Source of the DNA: Thalassolituus sp.
Lineage (GTDB): Bacteria > Pseudomonadota > Gammaproteobacteria > Pseudomonadales > Oceanobacteraceae
Assembly: GCA_006212115.1 (NCBI GenBank)
Contig: PDUK01000030.1
Location: 1 to 32,212, forward strand
Reading direction: 5' to 3'
DNA length: 32,212 bases
The translations under genes were made by a program, and so were the position numbers. Position 1 is the first letter of the stretch. The number at the start of each line of letters is the position of its first letter. Below, one piece after another: positions 1 through 7,688 of this stretch. A model generated the notes under the pieces. That model did not search any database. It saw only the letters and a program-made list of their open reading frames with translations, and had not been told where the DNA came from.

Positions 1-1531
1 GCGAGGTCGGGAAACCACCACCCATGCCATCGCCATTAAAGAAGTTGAGGACGTTCATGCCCACCACAACCAGATTCGCCTGCTCAGACACCTGCGGCGC
101 CAGTGTGCGAGGGTGTGTCGGATCAATGGTGACCGTCGATGGAATCACGGTGTAATTATCACGGAACGCGTTCATCACACCGCGGAAGGCAGGAACAGAA
201 TAACCAATACGTATTGGGTTATCCGCAGAGAAACCTGAGGCATCCGGGAACGGAATATACTCCGGGTAGGATGCAGACACACCATCATCAATCAAGAGTG
301 TATCCAGCACGCGATTGGGCTCGGCGGCGAGCGCTTCTGGCGAACCCGGTAACGCTATCTCAGTGCCCTGAAAATGCAGGCGGGATGACACAGCAAACTG
401 ACCGTAATTACCCAGACCGTAGCCTGTACCGAACAGGTCGCTGATCAGTAATGACTGGTCGCTTTCAACCAGCATGCCCTCAACCGCTTCGAACTCGGTC
501 AGATCAGCCACTGGCAGCGTCAATTCAATGGGCGCAGGCAGAGCATTGTCACCGGAACAAACGGTGATGTCCGTAATGCTGCTTAATTGAGTGACATTGT
601 TGTATTCACCCACCGTTGCCTGCAGACGTACTCGGTCACCCACAGAGACGTTTTCGCTGTAGTTGTATACAAACACACCTTCAGATGTCATCGGATCAGC
701 ATCAATTTCGCTGTCCGCTTGCTGCAGCCAAAACCCGCTGTACTGATACGAAGAGTCACCGTTTGCCAACGTGCCGCCCTGCAGGTCCGTTGTCACAATG
801 GCCTCAACAATCACCTGCTGACCATTTAATGGGCTTGCGTCGTTCGTAATATCTGTGATCAGCCCTTGAATTGCACTGATTGGCGTTGCTGGGTCACCAC
901 AAGCACCCAGCGTAGGCTCTGGCTCATTGCCACCACACGCGTTGGCATCACCCGGTGTCGGTAGATCAGCGATAAAACCTTCTGTATCACGCGCACCACC
1001 CGAACAACGCTGCAGTGAATGTTGATCCTTATTACCGCTCATGGCCTCGTTCAGCTGAGGCTGACCTGCGTTCAGCAACACCAACAGCCCCGCATCGTCG
1101 CCATCATTCGTATCGTAAACGACGGCATCCACCAGCCCGTCTGTCGCGACTGCAGAACCGTTGGGGAAGTCATTCGCAGGACGATTATAGAGCGCCACTG
1201 CATCAGCGCCGTTCTGAATCAGGTTGCTGTCAGGGGACACATCGAGATCACAATTGCTGACCATGGAGGCATCACCACAGACAACAAAATAACCGTCGGC
1301 GTTCGTCTGAAAACCATTCAGAGAAATCGCTTTGTAGCTGCTGTCGTTGCTGCCGTTAAACAGCACCAGAGATAAGCCATTCAGGGACTGCGCACCGGTA
1401 CCGCCATCGTATAATTCAATGAATTCTGCGGTATCGGTACTAGGGTTATCAGCGTCTGTTTCGTTGATCAGAATATCGGCGTGTGCGGCACTTGCTGAAA
1501 GCACGGCCAGCCAAAGAAGGGAGCGTTTCAT
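1..1531 (-). CDS. ExeM/NucH-type extracellular endonuclease, 5' part (runs off left edge)
   Basis: About 510 codons are visible and the gene continues beyond base 1. The product starts with a clear signal peptide (MKRSLLWLAV, cleavage after AHA at about residue 18). A lamin-tail-like domain follows (ILINETDADNP, then TAEFIELYDGG), and then an OB-fold-like region resembling the N-terminal half of ExeM/NucH nucleases. The last visible residues, around VVVGMNVLNFFNGDG followed by MGGGFPT, are the hallmark start of the endonuclease/exonuclease/phosphatase domain in this family, whose catalytic remainder lies outside the window. Family knowledge: ExeM/NucH proteins are secreted or surface DNases used in nutrient DNA scavenging and biofilm turnover. 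The ATG at 1529-1531 fits the signal peptide, although its ribosome binding site is weak. No other frame over this stretch is convincing. Confidence 0.9.
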   Translation of the reverse strand, partial: MKRSLLWLAVLSASAAHADILINETDADNPSTDTAEFIELYDGGTGAQSLNGLSLVLFNGSNDSSYKAISLNGFQTNADGYFVVCGDASMVSNCDLDVSPDSNLIQNGADAVALYNRPANDFPNGSAVATDGLVDAVVYDTNDGDDAGLLVLLNAGQPQLNEAMSGNKDQHSLQRCSGGARDTEGFIADLPTPGDANACGGNEPEPTLGACGDPATPISAIQGLITDITNDASPLNGQQVIVEAIVTTDLQGGTLANGDSSYQYSGFWLQQADSEIDADPMTSEGVFVYNYSENVSVGDRVRLQATVGEYNNVTQLSSITDITVCSGDNALPAPIELTLPVADLTEFEAVEGMLVESDQSLLISDLFGTGYGLGNYGQFAVSSRLHFQGTEIALPGSPEALAAEPNRVLDTLLIDDGVSASYPEYIPFPDASGFSADNPIRIGYSVPAFRGVMNAFRDNYTVIPSTVTIDPTHPRTLAPQVSEQANLVVVGMNVLNFFNGDGMGGGFPTS

Positions 1532-1677
1532 TACTTCGTCATCCGGTAGAAAAACCAGCGCGTATTCAGCCAGAGGGACGTGTCAGTGCCGGGTCACTTT
1601 GTTTACGTTTTTGCGGCGTATTTATTACCGTTTTTTAAACGTATTTTTTATAAGGTTTTCTGGCGATCAGTAATCAC

Positions 1678-2178
1678 TTACGCGTTCTTTTGATCGAGCC
1701 AGCGCTGAACGATTTTACCGGTCGCTGATCCCCAGCCTTTCAGTTTCTCGACGGGAATAATTTTGTACTCGTCCAATTCATTTTCATCCAGCGTGATGAC
1801 GCCTTCGGCGTAGACATAAAAGCCGATAATAATCTGATTGTATTCATGGCCATTAAAGCCTTTGCCATCAAATAATTCGAAACCAATAAATTCGGCATTT
1901 TCAGCGCGCAGGCCCAGCTCCTCTTCGGTTTCTCTTAAGGCGCAAACTTCTGGTGTTTCACCACGCTCAAGAAAGCCGGTAATGATGCTGTATTTACCGG
2001 TGGGCCAGAGTTTATTGTGTGCCAGTACAACACCCTCTGGGGTTTCGACCACCACCGCCACCACGGGTGTCGGGTTGTCCCAGAACACAAAACCGCAGCT
2101 TACTGAGCAGGCGCGACGTTCTTCGCCATCAATCATCTGTACGTGGATATCGGCTTTGCATTGTGGGCAGTATTTCAT
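1678..2178 (-). CDS. Zinc-ribbon Nudix hydrolase
   Basis: The protein has 166 residues. An N-terminal zinc ribbon (Cys4, Cys7, Cys24, Cys28) precedes a Nudix fold. The Nudix box at residues 68-90 reads G-x5-E-x7-RE-x2-EE-x-G-L, so every metal-binding Glu is present; residue 84 is Thr where a hydrophobic residue is usual. The architecture resembles the C-terminal half of NADH pyrophosphatase NudC but is much shorter, and matches the stand-alone zinc-ribbon Nudix group. The substrate is probably a nucleoside diphosphate derivative, but the sequence does not say which. The start codon lies inside the last codons of the upstream CobW-like gene (ATGA, four-base overlap), so the two are very likely translationally coupled. 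Confidence 0.9.
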   Translation of the reverse strand: MKYCPQCKADIHVQMIDGEERRACSVSCGFVFWDNPTPVVAVVVETPEGVVLAHNKLWPTGKYSIITGFLERGETPEVCALRETEEELGLRAENAEFIGFELFDGKGFNGHEYNQIIIGFYVYAEGVITLDENELDEYKIIPVEKLKGWGSATGKIVQRWLDQKNA

Positions 2179-3167
2179 CCGTGACTCCGGCAGCGTAACA
2201 AGGAGGATTCCAATGCGTCGGCATCGGATTTCAGTTCAGTAATTAGTTCCAGGCGACTCTCTTCCAGCGCCCGGGTCGGCATTTCTGATAGCACACCGTC
2301 ACGCCAGTTAAGCACATAGTGACCCTGATCGGTATGAATCAGGGCCTTGGCACGTACGACGTTACTCGCATTAACGTCCAACTGATCAAACCAGTGACGC
2401 AGCGCATCCAGTGAAAATACCCAGTCGCCAGTGAGCAACCAACCGCAGGAAAAATGACCTTCACCGTGACTCTCGAGGCGACGCAAGGATTCACCTGCTT
2501 CCAGTGCCACCGGTGCCGCCGCCTCTTTGCTCTGGTGGCGATGATGGCCATGATCACTCAGTTGCAGGCGCTCAGGATTGCTCGGCAACGCCAGTATAGC
2601 CGCCTCCACTTGCCCCTGTTCTACATGCACACTCTGTGCTTTCGCCGGTTGAGAGGATTGCACCAGCGCATCAAACGCCGCGAGGTCATCATCCGAGCAA
2701 AGGTCGGTTTTATTCGCGACCAGCACATCCGCCAATGCAATCTGATCGTTAAACGTATCGTGACCCATGTAGCGCGGGTCGCTCAGGTGCCTTGGATCGA
2801 TAAGGCAGAGATTCGCCCCCGCCGTCAGCAACTCTCGATAGTCATCGCTGCGCAGTGTGGTCAGGACTTTACGTGGATGCCCGAGCCCCGTCGGTTCGAT
2901 TAATAAGACATCAGGCTTTTCCTTGGCCAGCAACATGTTCAGCCCCATCTGAAACGGCAGGCCCGAGACACAACACAAACAGCCACCGGGAACTTCGCGC
3001 ACGACTGCGCCATTGGCTTCCAGAATCGCGCCATCGACCCCCACCTCGCCAAACTCGTTAACCAGAACCGCCCACTTTTCATTGGCTGGAGATTGTTCAA
3101 GAAGGTTAAGAATGGCCGTAGTTTTGCCCACACCCAGAAACCCCGTTATCAAATGAACCCGCGTCAT
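2175..3167 (-). CDS. COG0523/CobW-family G3E GTPase, putative zinc metallochaperone
   Basis: The protein has 330 residues with the start at the ATG in 3165-3167. A longer reading frame to 3269 adds residues unlike the family, and the N-terminus normally begins directly with the P-loop strand. Walker A is GFLGVGKTT (9-17). The metal-binding motif GGCLCC is at 61-66 and the guanine-specificity motif NKTD at 152-155. A short His-rich stretch (SDHGHHRHQ, about 204-212) precedes the C-terminal CobW domain. G3E GTPases of this type insert or hand over metals; many COG0523 members are zinc-responsive and Zur-controlled. The exact client is not visible. A Zur-like palindrome lies 22 bases upstream, supporting a zinc role over cobalamin (no cob genes nearby). 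The gene overlaps the Nudix gene by four bases. Confidence 0.9.
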   Translation of the reverse strand: MTRVHLITGFLGVGKTTAILNLLEQSPANEKWAVLVNEFGEVGVDGAILEANGAVVREVPGGCLCCVSGLPFQMGLNMLLAKEKPDVLLIEPTGLGHPRKVLTTLRSDDYRELLTAGANLCLIDPRHLSDPRYMGHDTFNDQIALADVLVANKTDLCSDDDLAAFDALVQSSQPAKAQSVHVEQGQVEAAILALPSNPERLQLSDHGHHRHQSKEAAAPVALEAGESLRRLESHGEGHFSCGWLLTGDWVFSLDALRHWFDQLDVNASNVVRAKALIHTDQGHYVLNWRDGVLSEMPTRALEESRLELITELKSDADALESSLLRCRSHG

Positions 3168-3188
3168 ACCGTACCCCAAGACCAGAAA

Positions 3189-3203
3189 AGTAATAGTGTA
3201 ACA
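3189..3203. promoter_or_regulatory. Possible Zur box upstream of the CobW-like gene
   Basis: AGTAATAGTGTAACA agrees with the approximate gammaproteobacterial Zur core (TGTTATAATATAACA, recalled from memory) at 11 of 15 positions and is an imperfect palindrome. It lies 22 bases before the CobW-like start, where a repressor would block transcription. A comparable imperfect match sits between znuA and zur in this window, so a Zur protein is encoded here. One weak match in AT-rich DNA can arise by chance. Confidence 0.35.
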
Positions 3204-3274
3204 CTCCAGACAGGACTGGTAGACAGGAGCGCATAGGCGCATACTGAAAACGCATCGAACCACGAGCATGTCAT

Positions 3275-4087
3275 ATGCACGAAACTAATGTTTTGACCCT
3301 CGCTCTTCGCCTCGCCAAACAGGCAGGAGAGCTTATTGCAAAGCAACGCCAGTCATTGTCGGTTTCATACAAAAACGGCAACGAGCTGGTCACCCAAGCC
3401 GACGTCGCAGCGGACACTCTGATCGCAAACGGCATCCGAAGTAATTACCCCAATCACGTCATCCTGTCTGAAGAACTGACGCCGGACCAACTTGCGGAGG
3501 CATCTGAGCGAGAGCACCTGTGGATCGTTGATCCGATCGACGGAACCGTTAACTACGCGCATCACCATCCTCAGGTCGCGATCTCAATTGCCTATTACCA
3601 CAAGGGAAAGGCCCGGGTTGGTGTGGTACACAATCCATTTTTAAATGAAACCTTCCACGCTCAGGCAGGAAAAGGCGCCAGACTTAACGACGTGCCTATT
3701 CATAGCAGCACCAATGTCGAACTGAACAGGGCTATCATCGCGACTGGATTTCCCTATGTCATCGAGGATTTACCTAAGCTGATGCGCCGCCTTGAAAATG
3801 TCCTTTCAAACTGCGCTGACATCCGACGCTTGGGATCAGCGGCACTGGATATCTGCTGGGTGGCATGCGGGCGTCTTGATGGATACTACGAAAGCGTTAA
3901 GCCATGGGATTTCGCCGCGGCGCAGTTAATTGCCCGCGAAGCTGGTGCTCAATTTGGTCATATCCACGAACTGTCCGCAGATATTAATCCCCAGCTGCAT
4001 GGCGACAATATTCTGATCAGCGGCGCACAGCTCTTCAGTCCTCTACAGAGCCTACTCCGAGAGGCTGACGCGCAGTCTGAAGACTGA
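3275..4087 (+). CDS. Inositol-monophosphatase family phosphatase
   Basis: The protein has 270 residues, a usual length for this family. The metal and substrate motifs are complete: tandem Glu66-Glu67 (SEEL), DPIDGT with Asp86 and Asp89, and PWDFAA with Asp212. These define the Li-sensitive Mg-dependent phosphatase superfamily (SuhB, CysQ, FBPase class IV). SuhB-like inositol monophosphatase is closest in general pattern; a 3'-phosphoadenosine phosphatase role is less likely but not excluded. The ATG at 3275 is only about 107 bases from the divergent CobW-like start. The last 53 bases (4035-4087) overlap the 3' end of the convergent lipase foldase gene, so each stop codon lies inside the other gene. 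Confidence 0.9.
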   Translation: MHETNVLTLALRLAKQAGELIAKQRQSLSVSYKNGNELVTQADVAADTLIANGIRSNYPNHVILSEELTPDQLAEASEREHLWIVDPIDGTVNYAHHHPQVAISIAYYHKGKARVGVVHNPFLNETFHAQAGKGARLNDVPIHSSTNVELNRAIIATGFPYVIEDLPKLMRRLENVLSNCADIRRLGSAALDICWVACGRLDGYYESVKPWDFAAAQLIAREAGAQFGHIHELSADINPQLHGDNILISGAQLFSPLQSLLREADAQSED

Positions 4088-5024
4088 TCAACGCCGCATC
4101 GAGGCGTCGCTGCTCAGCGACGCTGAAATGCTGATCCCGATACGCCTGCACCATGACTTCGTAGTCAGGCTCACCGCGTTGATCCTGTGTAAAGCGATGG
4201 TATTGCTGCAGCCGTGACTTCCAGATTGCCCTCTCTTCATCAAGCTGCGCCAGCCGCTCAGCTGCTTCATTCCCAAATCGCTCGGATCGCGCTTGTCGTA
4301 GAGTCGCAGGATCTGAATGTTGATGACGAAGCTGCAAAGAGTCCTGTACTGAAGCCGCCTGACGACGCGCTACCTGAACCGGCTGCGGCAACCTTGTTTC
4401 AAGCGCAGAAATTTCGCTGGGGGATGCACCTTGCTGTAAGAGTTCGAGACGCTTCAGGGTGAAGTCGTCAATCGCTTCGTCTTCAGCAAAAAACGCCGCC
4501 ACTGTGACATCGTCGAAATAGAGGCGTCGCAAATCCATAACCCACTGCTGACGAGCCGTTAACTCTTCGATATTGGAATACGCAATCTTTCGACCTGCGA
4601 TCTCATCGTACTCAGAGATGCTCGCGAGGTAACTCAGATAAGCTTGTAAAAGATCCAGAGCCTCCCGATTTGCAGGCTCTGGCAAAGTGCGCATCTCTGC
4701 TTTCATATATTCGACGATATCGTCGAGAGAAACTTCGCCCACCGCGCTGAGGTAATAATCCATCCACAAACGCAGGTCGCGGTTTATCAATAAACGTCCA
4801 TCTATTACCAGCAATCTGCCATCGGGCTGCGCGCCTCTGAAGGTCGCAGCCTGCTGGAAGGTAGCCGCTAGTGGATGCTTATTTCTGGACGGCAGTGATT
4901 CATGAGACTCTAAATCGCCGCTCAAAATAACGACGGAGGAATCTGGGAAAAAGCGATAATAGCCAGCGGTCATTGCTGCCATCAGCAATACTCCCATGGC
5001 AACAATGACAACTGACTTCATCAT
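4035..5024 (-). CDS. lifO: Lipase-specific foldase (Lif)
   Basis: The protein has 329 residues: a single N-terminal membrane anchor (about 5-22), a short variable linker, then an all-helical periplasmic domain. The conserved Lif signature Rx1x2FDY(F/C)L(S/T)A appears as RDLRLWMDYYLSAVGE with Met in place of the usual Phe. A second conserved stretch, LRRLYFDDVTVAAFFAEDEA, matches the family's other block. Lif proteins wrap around family I lipases in the periplasm and fold them before type II secretion. The start overlaps the lipase stop in TAATG, giving tight coupling with its client, as in Pseudomonas and Burkholderia. Two Met codons stand in tandem at the start; either could be used. The 3' end overlaps the convergent phosphatase gene by 53 bases. 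Confidence 0.92.
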   Translation of the reverse strand: MMKSVVIVAMGVLLMAAMTAGYYRFFPDSSVVILSGDLESHESLPSRNKHPLAATFQQAATFRGAQPDGRLLVIDGRLLINRDLRLWMDYYLSAVGEVSLDDIVEYMKAEMRTLPEPANREALDLLQAYLSYLASISEYDEIAGRKIAYSNIEELTARQQWVMDLRRLYFDDVTVAAFFAEDEAIDDFTLKRLELLQQGASPSEISALETRLPQPVQVARRQAASVQDSLQLRHQHSDPATLRQARSERFGNEAAERLAQLDEERAIWKSRLQQYHRFTQDQRGEPDYEVMVQAYRDQHFSVAEQRRLDAALISLQTARQPLGVGSVED

Positions 5025-5959
5025 TATAGCCCCGCGTTTTTCAGACGATTAGCGTGAGTACGAAACACGGTAAGCGGGTCCGTCTCATTGATGGCATGAA
5101 GCCCTAACATCTGATTCACCTCATCGAGATGTGTCATCGCGAAGTCGTTACGAATCACCATGCCAAGGTTACTGGTACAGGGATCAACGAACCCATCATT
5201 TGCTACACCCTCAGGGAAGAACTGAGAAAATGCGATCGTGATTGGCTCCAATGGATCAAGGATATTAGTCAAAGGCTTAGCACCCGCCCAGGAGTAATAG
5301 CGCACTCCATTGTATTCATAGTCGCCTTCTCCACATTCACTATCAGGGATACCTCCCGGATGCGCCGCATTAAATACAACGGATGCTTCTGTCGTCATCG
5401 AGCGCACGGACTCCACTGGTGCTAGCGGTAAATCACTTCCCGAGGCAAACGAAATGAATTGCGAAATTCCAGAAATAAATACCTCAAATGCATCACCAAA
5501 TACTTCTGAATTATCGGACCAGTCCATCAAGGTATCTGCAACGACGGTCCCTTTGTTCACGCCCGATATTGATGACACAGACGCAACAATATCAGGACGT
5601 ACAGAACCCGCATAACGCGTAGTCGGGCCACCATGACTATGGCCAATCAAATTAACTTTTTCTGCTCCGGTAATAGCCAGCACTTCTTCAATTTGCTCAA
5701 TTAATTGTTCACCGCGGACTTCTGGATAATTCGTATTCGATACCGTTGCGATAAATACCTCGGCACCGTCCTGTTGAAGCGTTTCGGGAATTTTGTACCA
5801 GTAGTCAACGCCAACTAACTGCTCAAAACCAAGAAAACCGTGGACCAGTACGATCGGATATTTCGTCTCTGTATACCCGGTTGTCATGGTCTCGGACATG
5901 GCATGCGTGTCCGCTGAAAATGCGAAGATGGCTGACGCCATCAGGAGATATTTTTTCAT
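5024..5959 (-). CDS. lipA: Secreted triacylglycerol lipase, family I
   Basis: The protein has 311 residues with a signal peptide (cleavage after THA, residue 20). The oxyanion strand is YPIVLVHGFLGF (34-45) and the nucleophile elbow is GHSHGG with Ser108. Asp255 (in VANDGFVD) and His277 (in MTHLDEVN) complete the triad. Cys209 and Cys261 are placed for the single disulphide of Pseudomonas-type lipases. The C-terminus (THANRLKNAG) also resembles P. aeruginosa LipA. The adjacent foldase gene confirms subfamily I.1/I.2, which needs Lif for folding and normally leaves by type II secretion. The Asp of the calcium site follows directly (FVDPC). About 235 bases upstream hold no gene except the terminator of the neighbouring oxidoreductase, so the lipase probably has its own promoter there. 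Confidence 0.95.
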   Translation of the reverse strand: MKKYLLMASAIFAFSADTHAMSETMTTGYTETKYPIVLVHGFLGFEQLVGVDYWYKIPETLQQDGAEVFIATVSNTNYPEVRGEQLIEQIEEVLAITGAEKVNLIGHSHGGPTTRYAGSVRPDIVASVSSISGVNKGTVVADTLMDWSDNSEVFGDAFEVFISGISQFISFASGSDLPLAPVESVRSMTTEASVVFNAAHPGGIPDSECGEGDYEYNGVRYYSWAGAKPLTNILDPLEPITIAFSQFFPEGVANDGFVDPCTSNLGMVIRNDFAMTHLDEVNQMLGLHAINETDPLTVFRTHANRLKNAGL

Positions 5960-6151
5960 TGTCTGATTTCACCCTGTTATTTTTATTTGGTGCGTAGAAG
6001 CAAAATCAGTATAAGAATTGATCTGTTCTGAAAAACGGCTTATGCGGTCAGCGACAGGCTTATCAGGACAGGATTACAAAAGAACAACACAGCTGGGTGC
6101 GTTATTCGGACAGGGTCATTCTTTAGAAGTAGGCGGAAACGTGAGAAGACT

Positions 6152-6184
6152 GGGTATTTCATTATTAGAATGAAATACCCAGGG
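6152..6184 (-). terminator. Perfect 14-bp hairpin downstream of the nitronate monooxygenase gene
   Basis: CTGGGTATTTCATT and AATGAAATACCCAG pair perfectly around a five-base ATTAG loop, ten bases after the stop of the leftward gene. On the minus strand it is followed by TCTTCTC, a modest pyrimidine tract rather than a strong T-run, so it may be a weak Rho-independent terminator or a 3'-end stabiliser. Confidence 0.65.
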
Positions 6185-6194
6185 TGATATCGCT

Positions 6195-7229
6195 TTAAGA
6201 GAAGAAGCGCTGATTGCTTTCGTGCATCGCTTTGGCATCCGCCTGAATGCGATCCACCAACTCCTGAACTGTTGGGATGTCCTCAATCAAGCCTTGGGTC
6301 TGGCCAATAAACTGTACACCCTCATCCAGATCACCTTTGATCGTCGCTGCCTGCAGGCGCGGCACGCTGGCGCCAAAGTAGGCAAGCAGCTTGATCTTAT
6401 CCAGCATGACCAACATGCCCAGCATAATTTTCCATACCGGTTGCTTGACGATCTTCGCTGCTTTGGTCGCTTCTTTTGCAGCCATGATCAGGTTCATTGG
6501 CTTCTTGGTTTCTTTCTCGGCGCGCGGTGTCTTCATCACGCGAGCCCACAATCCATCAAAATTATTGGAGTAGATGGTGTCTTGCTCGGACTTTTTCACC
6601 ACGGTTTCTTTAACGTGGTTGTGTAGTGGGCTTTCCGCGCTGGTTGCGAAACGAGATCCCATTGCTACGGCTTCTGCTCCCAGAGACAGTGCCGCCATCA
6701 GGCCGCGTGCGTCAGCGAAACCACCCGTTGCGATCACAGGGATATCCACTTTGCTCGCAATCGAAGGTACTAATACAAGTGAAGTGACATCACCGCCGTG
6801 TGCAGCGGCTTCGTGCCCGGTTACCAGCAAGGCGTCAGCACCAATGCTTTGTGCAGATAATGCGTGCTTTTCAGAGACCACGGTGGCGATCACTTTGCCG
6901 CCGTACTCGTGCGCCTTTTTAACCAGCCAATCGCCTTTACCCAGAGAGAAGTTAATCACAGGGACTTTCTCTTCCAGAGCAATCATGGCGTTCTCTTTGG
7001 CACCGGGCATCAACAGCGTGACGCCAACACCAAAAGGCTTATCCGTCAGTTCACGGATTTCACGAATCGACGCTCGGGTTTCTTCAGGGGTGAGAGGGCC
7101 ACTGGCCAGAATGCCCAGACCGCCGGCGTTAGATACGGCTGCGACGAGTTGAGGGGTAGAAATCCAGCTCATTCCCGGAAGTACCAAGGGAGCCTCGATG
7201 CCGAAGAGTTCTGTGATACGTGTTTTCAT
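6195..7229 (-). CDS. Nitronate monooxygenase / 2-nitropropane dioxygenase family FMN oxidoreductase
   Basis: The protein has 344 residues and a TIM-barrel pattern. It begins with the family's characteristic PLVLPGMSWISTPQLVAAVS, continues with SNAGGLGIL (34-41), and carries GHEAAAHGG (138-146), the counterpart of the conserved GxEAGGH segment near the flavin. The phosphate-binding end is VIATGGFADARGL followed by GAEAVAMGSRF. Family members use FMN to oxidise alkyl nitronates; many relatives are instead enoyl reductases or of unknown function, so the substrate is uncertain. A Lys-rich insertion (about 235-270) between the barrel and the C-terminal segment is typical of the longer subgroup. 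The gene seems to be a single unit, with a hairpin after its stop. Confidence 0.85.
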   Translation of the reverse strand: MKTRITELFGIEAPLVLPGMSWISTPQLVAAVSNAGGLGILASGPLTPEETRASIREIRELTDKPFGVGVTLLMPGAKENAMIALEEKVPVINFSLGKGDWLVKKAHEYGGKVIATVVSEKHALSAQSIGADALLVTGHEAAAHGGDVTSLVLVPSIASKVDIPVIATGGFADARGLMAALSLGAEAVAMGSRFATSAESPLHNHVKETVVKKSEQDTIYSNNFDGLWARVMKTPRAEKETKKPMNLIMAAKEATKAAKIVKQPVWKIMLGMLVMLDKIKLLAYFGASVPRLQAATIKGDLDEGVQFIGQTQGLIEDIPTVQELVDRIQADAKAMHESNQRFFS

Positions 7230-7302
7230 TCTGGTTTCCCGATGTTAGACGGGCAACACTGTATCGGCTGAGTTGGATTTGTCCATTGCCGAAATGACGG
7301 CG

Positions 7303-7593
7303 TTAACGATTCGCTTCCGCGCCCTGTACGAAATTACGGAACATCTCCTGACGCTGCTCTGATGACATATCGCGCAGTTGTTCCAGATGGCGTTGGCGCT
7401 CATTCAGGTCGGGCGACCCTGCGCCGGGGGGCATTTGCTGCAGCGCCTGATAAAAACTATCCAGCGCCTGGCGTTGTTCAGGTAGGGCGTTATTCCACTC
7501 GATGGTCATTTCCGGGCGTGCGCCACCTTGTGGAGGGTTCGCCCACACCGTCATCGACGATGCCATCACTGTAAGTAAAAAGAGTAAGCGCAC
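7303..7593 (-). CDS. Small periplasmic protein, CpxP/Spy-like candidate
   Basis: The protein has 96 residues and starts at GTG (7591-7593), preceded by an AGG-type ribosome binding site. A signal peptide (MRLLFLLTVM, cleavage after VWA at about residue 18) leaves a mature protein of about 78 residues. It is rich in Gln, Arg, Glu and Met and looks like two or three amphipathic helices, with ALPEQRQALDSFYQAL and RDMSSEQRQEMFRNF. This recalls the LTxxQ-type repeats of CpxP/Spy periplasmic chaperones, but no clear LTxxQ motif is present and I do not recognise the exact family. Context supports the guess: it lies just downstream of a CpxRA-like pair and has its own Cpx-type box 71 bases before the start. 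Confidence 0.7.
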   Translation of the reverse strand: MRLLFLLTVMASSMTVWANPPQGGARPEMTIEWNNALPEQRQALDSFYQALQQMPPGAGSPDLNERQRHLEQLRDMSSEQRQEMFRNFVQGAEANR

Positions 7594-7628
7594 AATACTA
7601 CCTGCTTAATATTAACCGATAGTATTGT
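7592..7628. promoter_or_regulatory. Nested palindrome at the start of the small periplasmic gene
   Basis: Nine-base arms ACAATACTA (7592-7600) and TAGTATTGT (7620-7628) flank the ten-base palindrome TTAATATTAA (7606-7615). Read on the gene's strand, the left arm contains a TACAAT-like -10 element and the right arm ends on the GTG start, so the element could be an operator or an RNA hairpin masking the start codon. Confidence 0.5.
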
Positions 7629-7663
7629 AACGGCAGCGATACAATTTATTACAGCGCATAGAA

Positions 7664-7679
7664 GTAAACGCTGCGTAAA
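7664..7679. promoter_or_regulatory. CpxR-type binding site
   Basis: GTAAA-CGCTGC-GTAAA is a perfect pair of CpxR half-sites with a six-base spacer, within the 4-8 range known for CpxR. It lies between the kinase stop and the small periplasmic gene, about 35 bases upstream of a TACAAT -10-like element, suitable for activation by the regulator encoded next door. Confidence 0.6.
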
Positions 7680-7688
7680 GAGGACGTC

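Noticed and set aside
139-1375. Several rightward ORFs of 77-118 codons
   Set aside because: They lie opposite the intact leftward ExeM/NucH gene, whose product has a signal peptide and family motifs; the rightward readings resemble no protein.
1604-1643. TACGTTT/AAACGTA inverted repeat as a terminator for the Nudix gene
   Set aside because: Seven-base AT-rich stem, 26-base loop and no T-run in the leftward direction.
6574-7152. 192-codon rightward ORF
   Set aside because: Antisense shadow of the nitronate monooxygenase gene; Ser/Ala/Pro-rich without family features.
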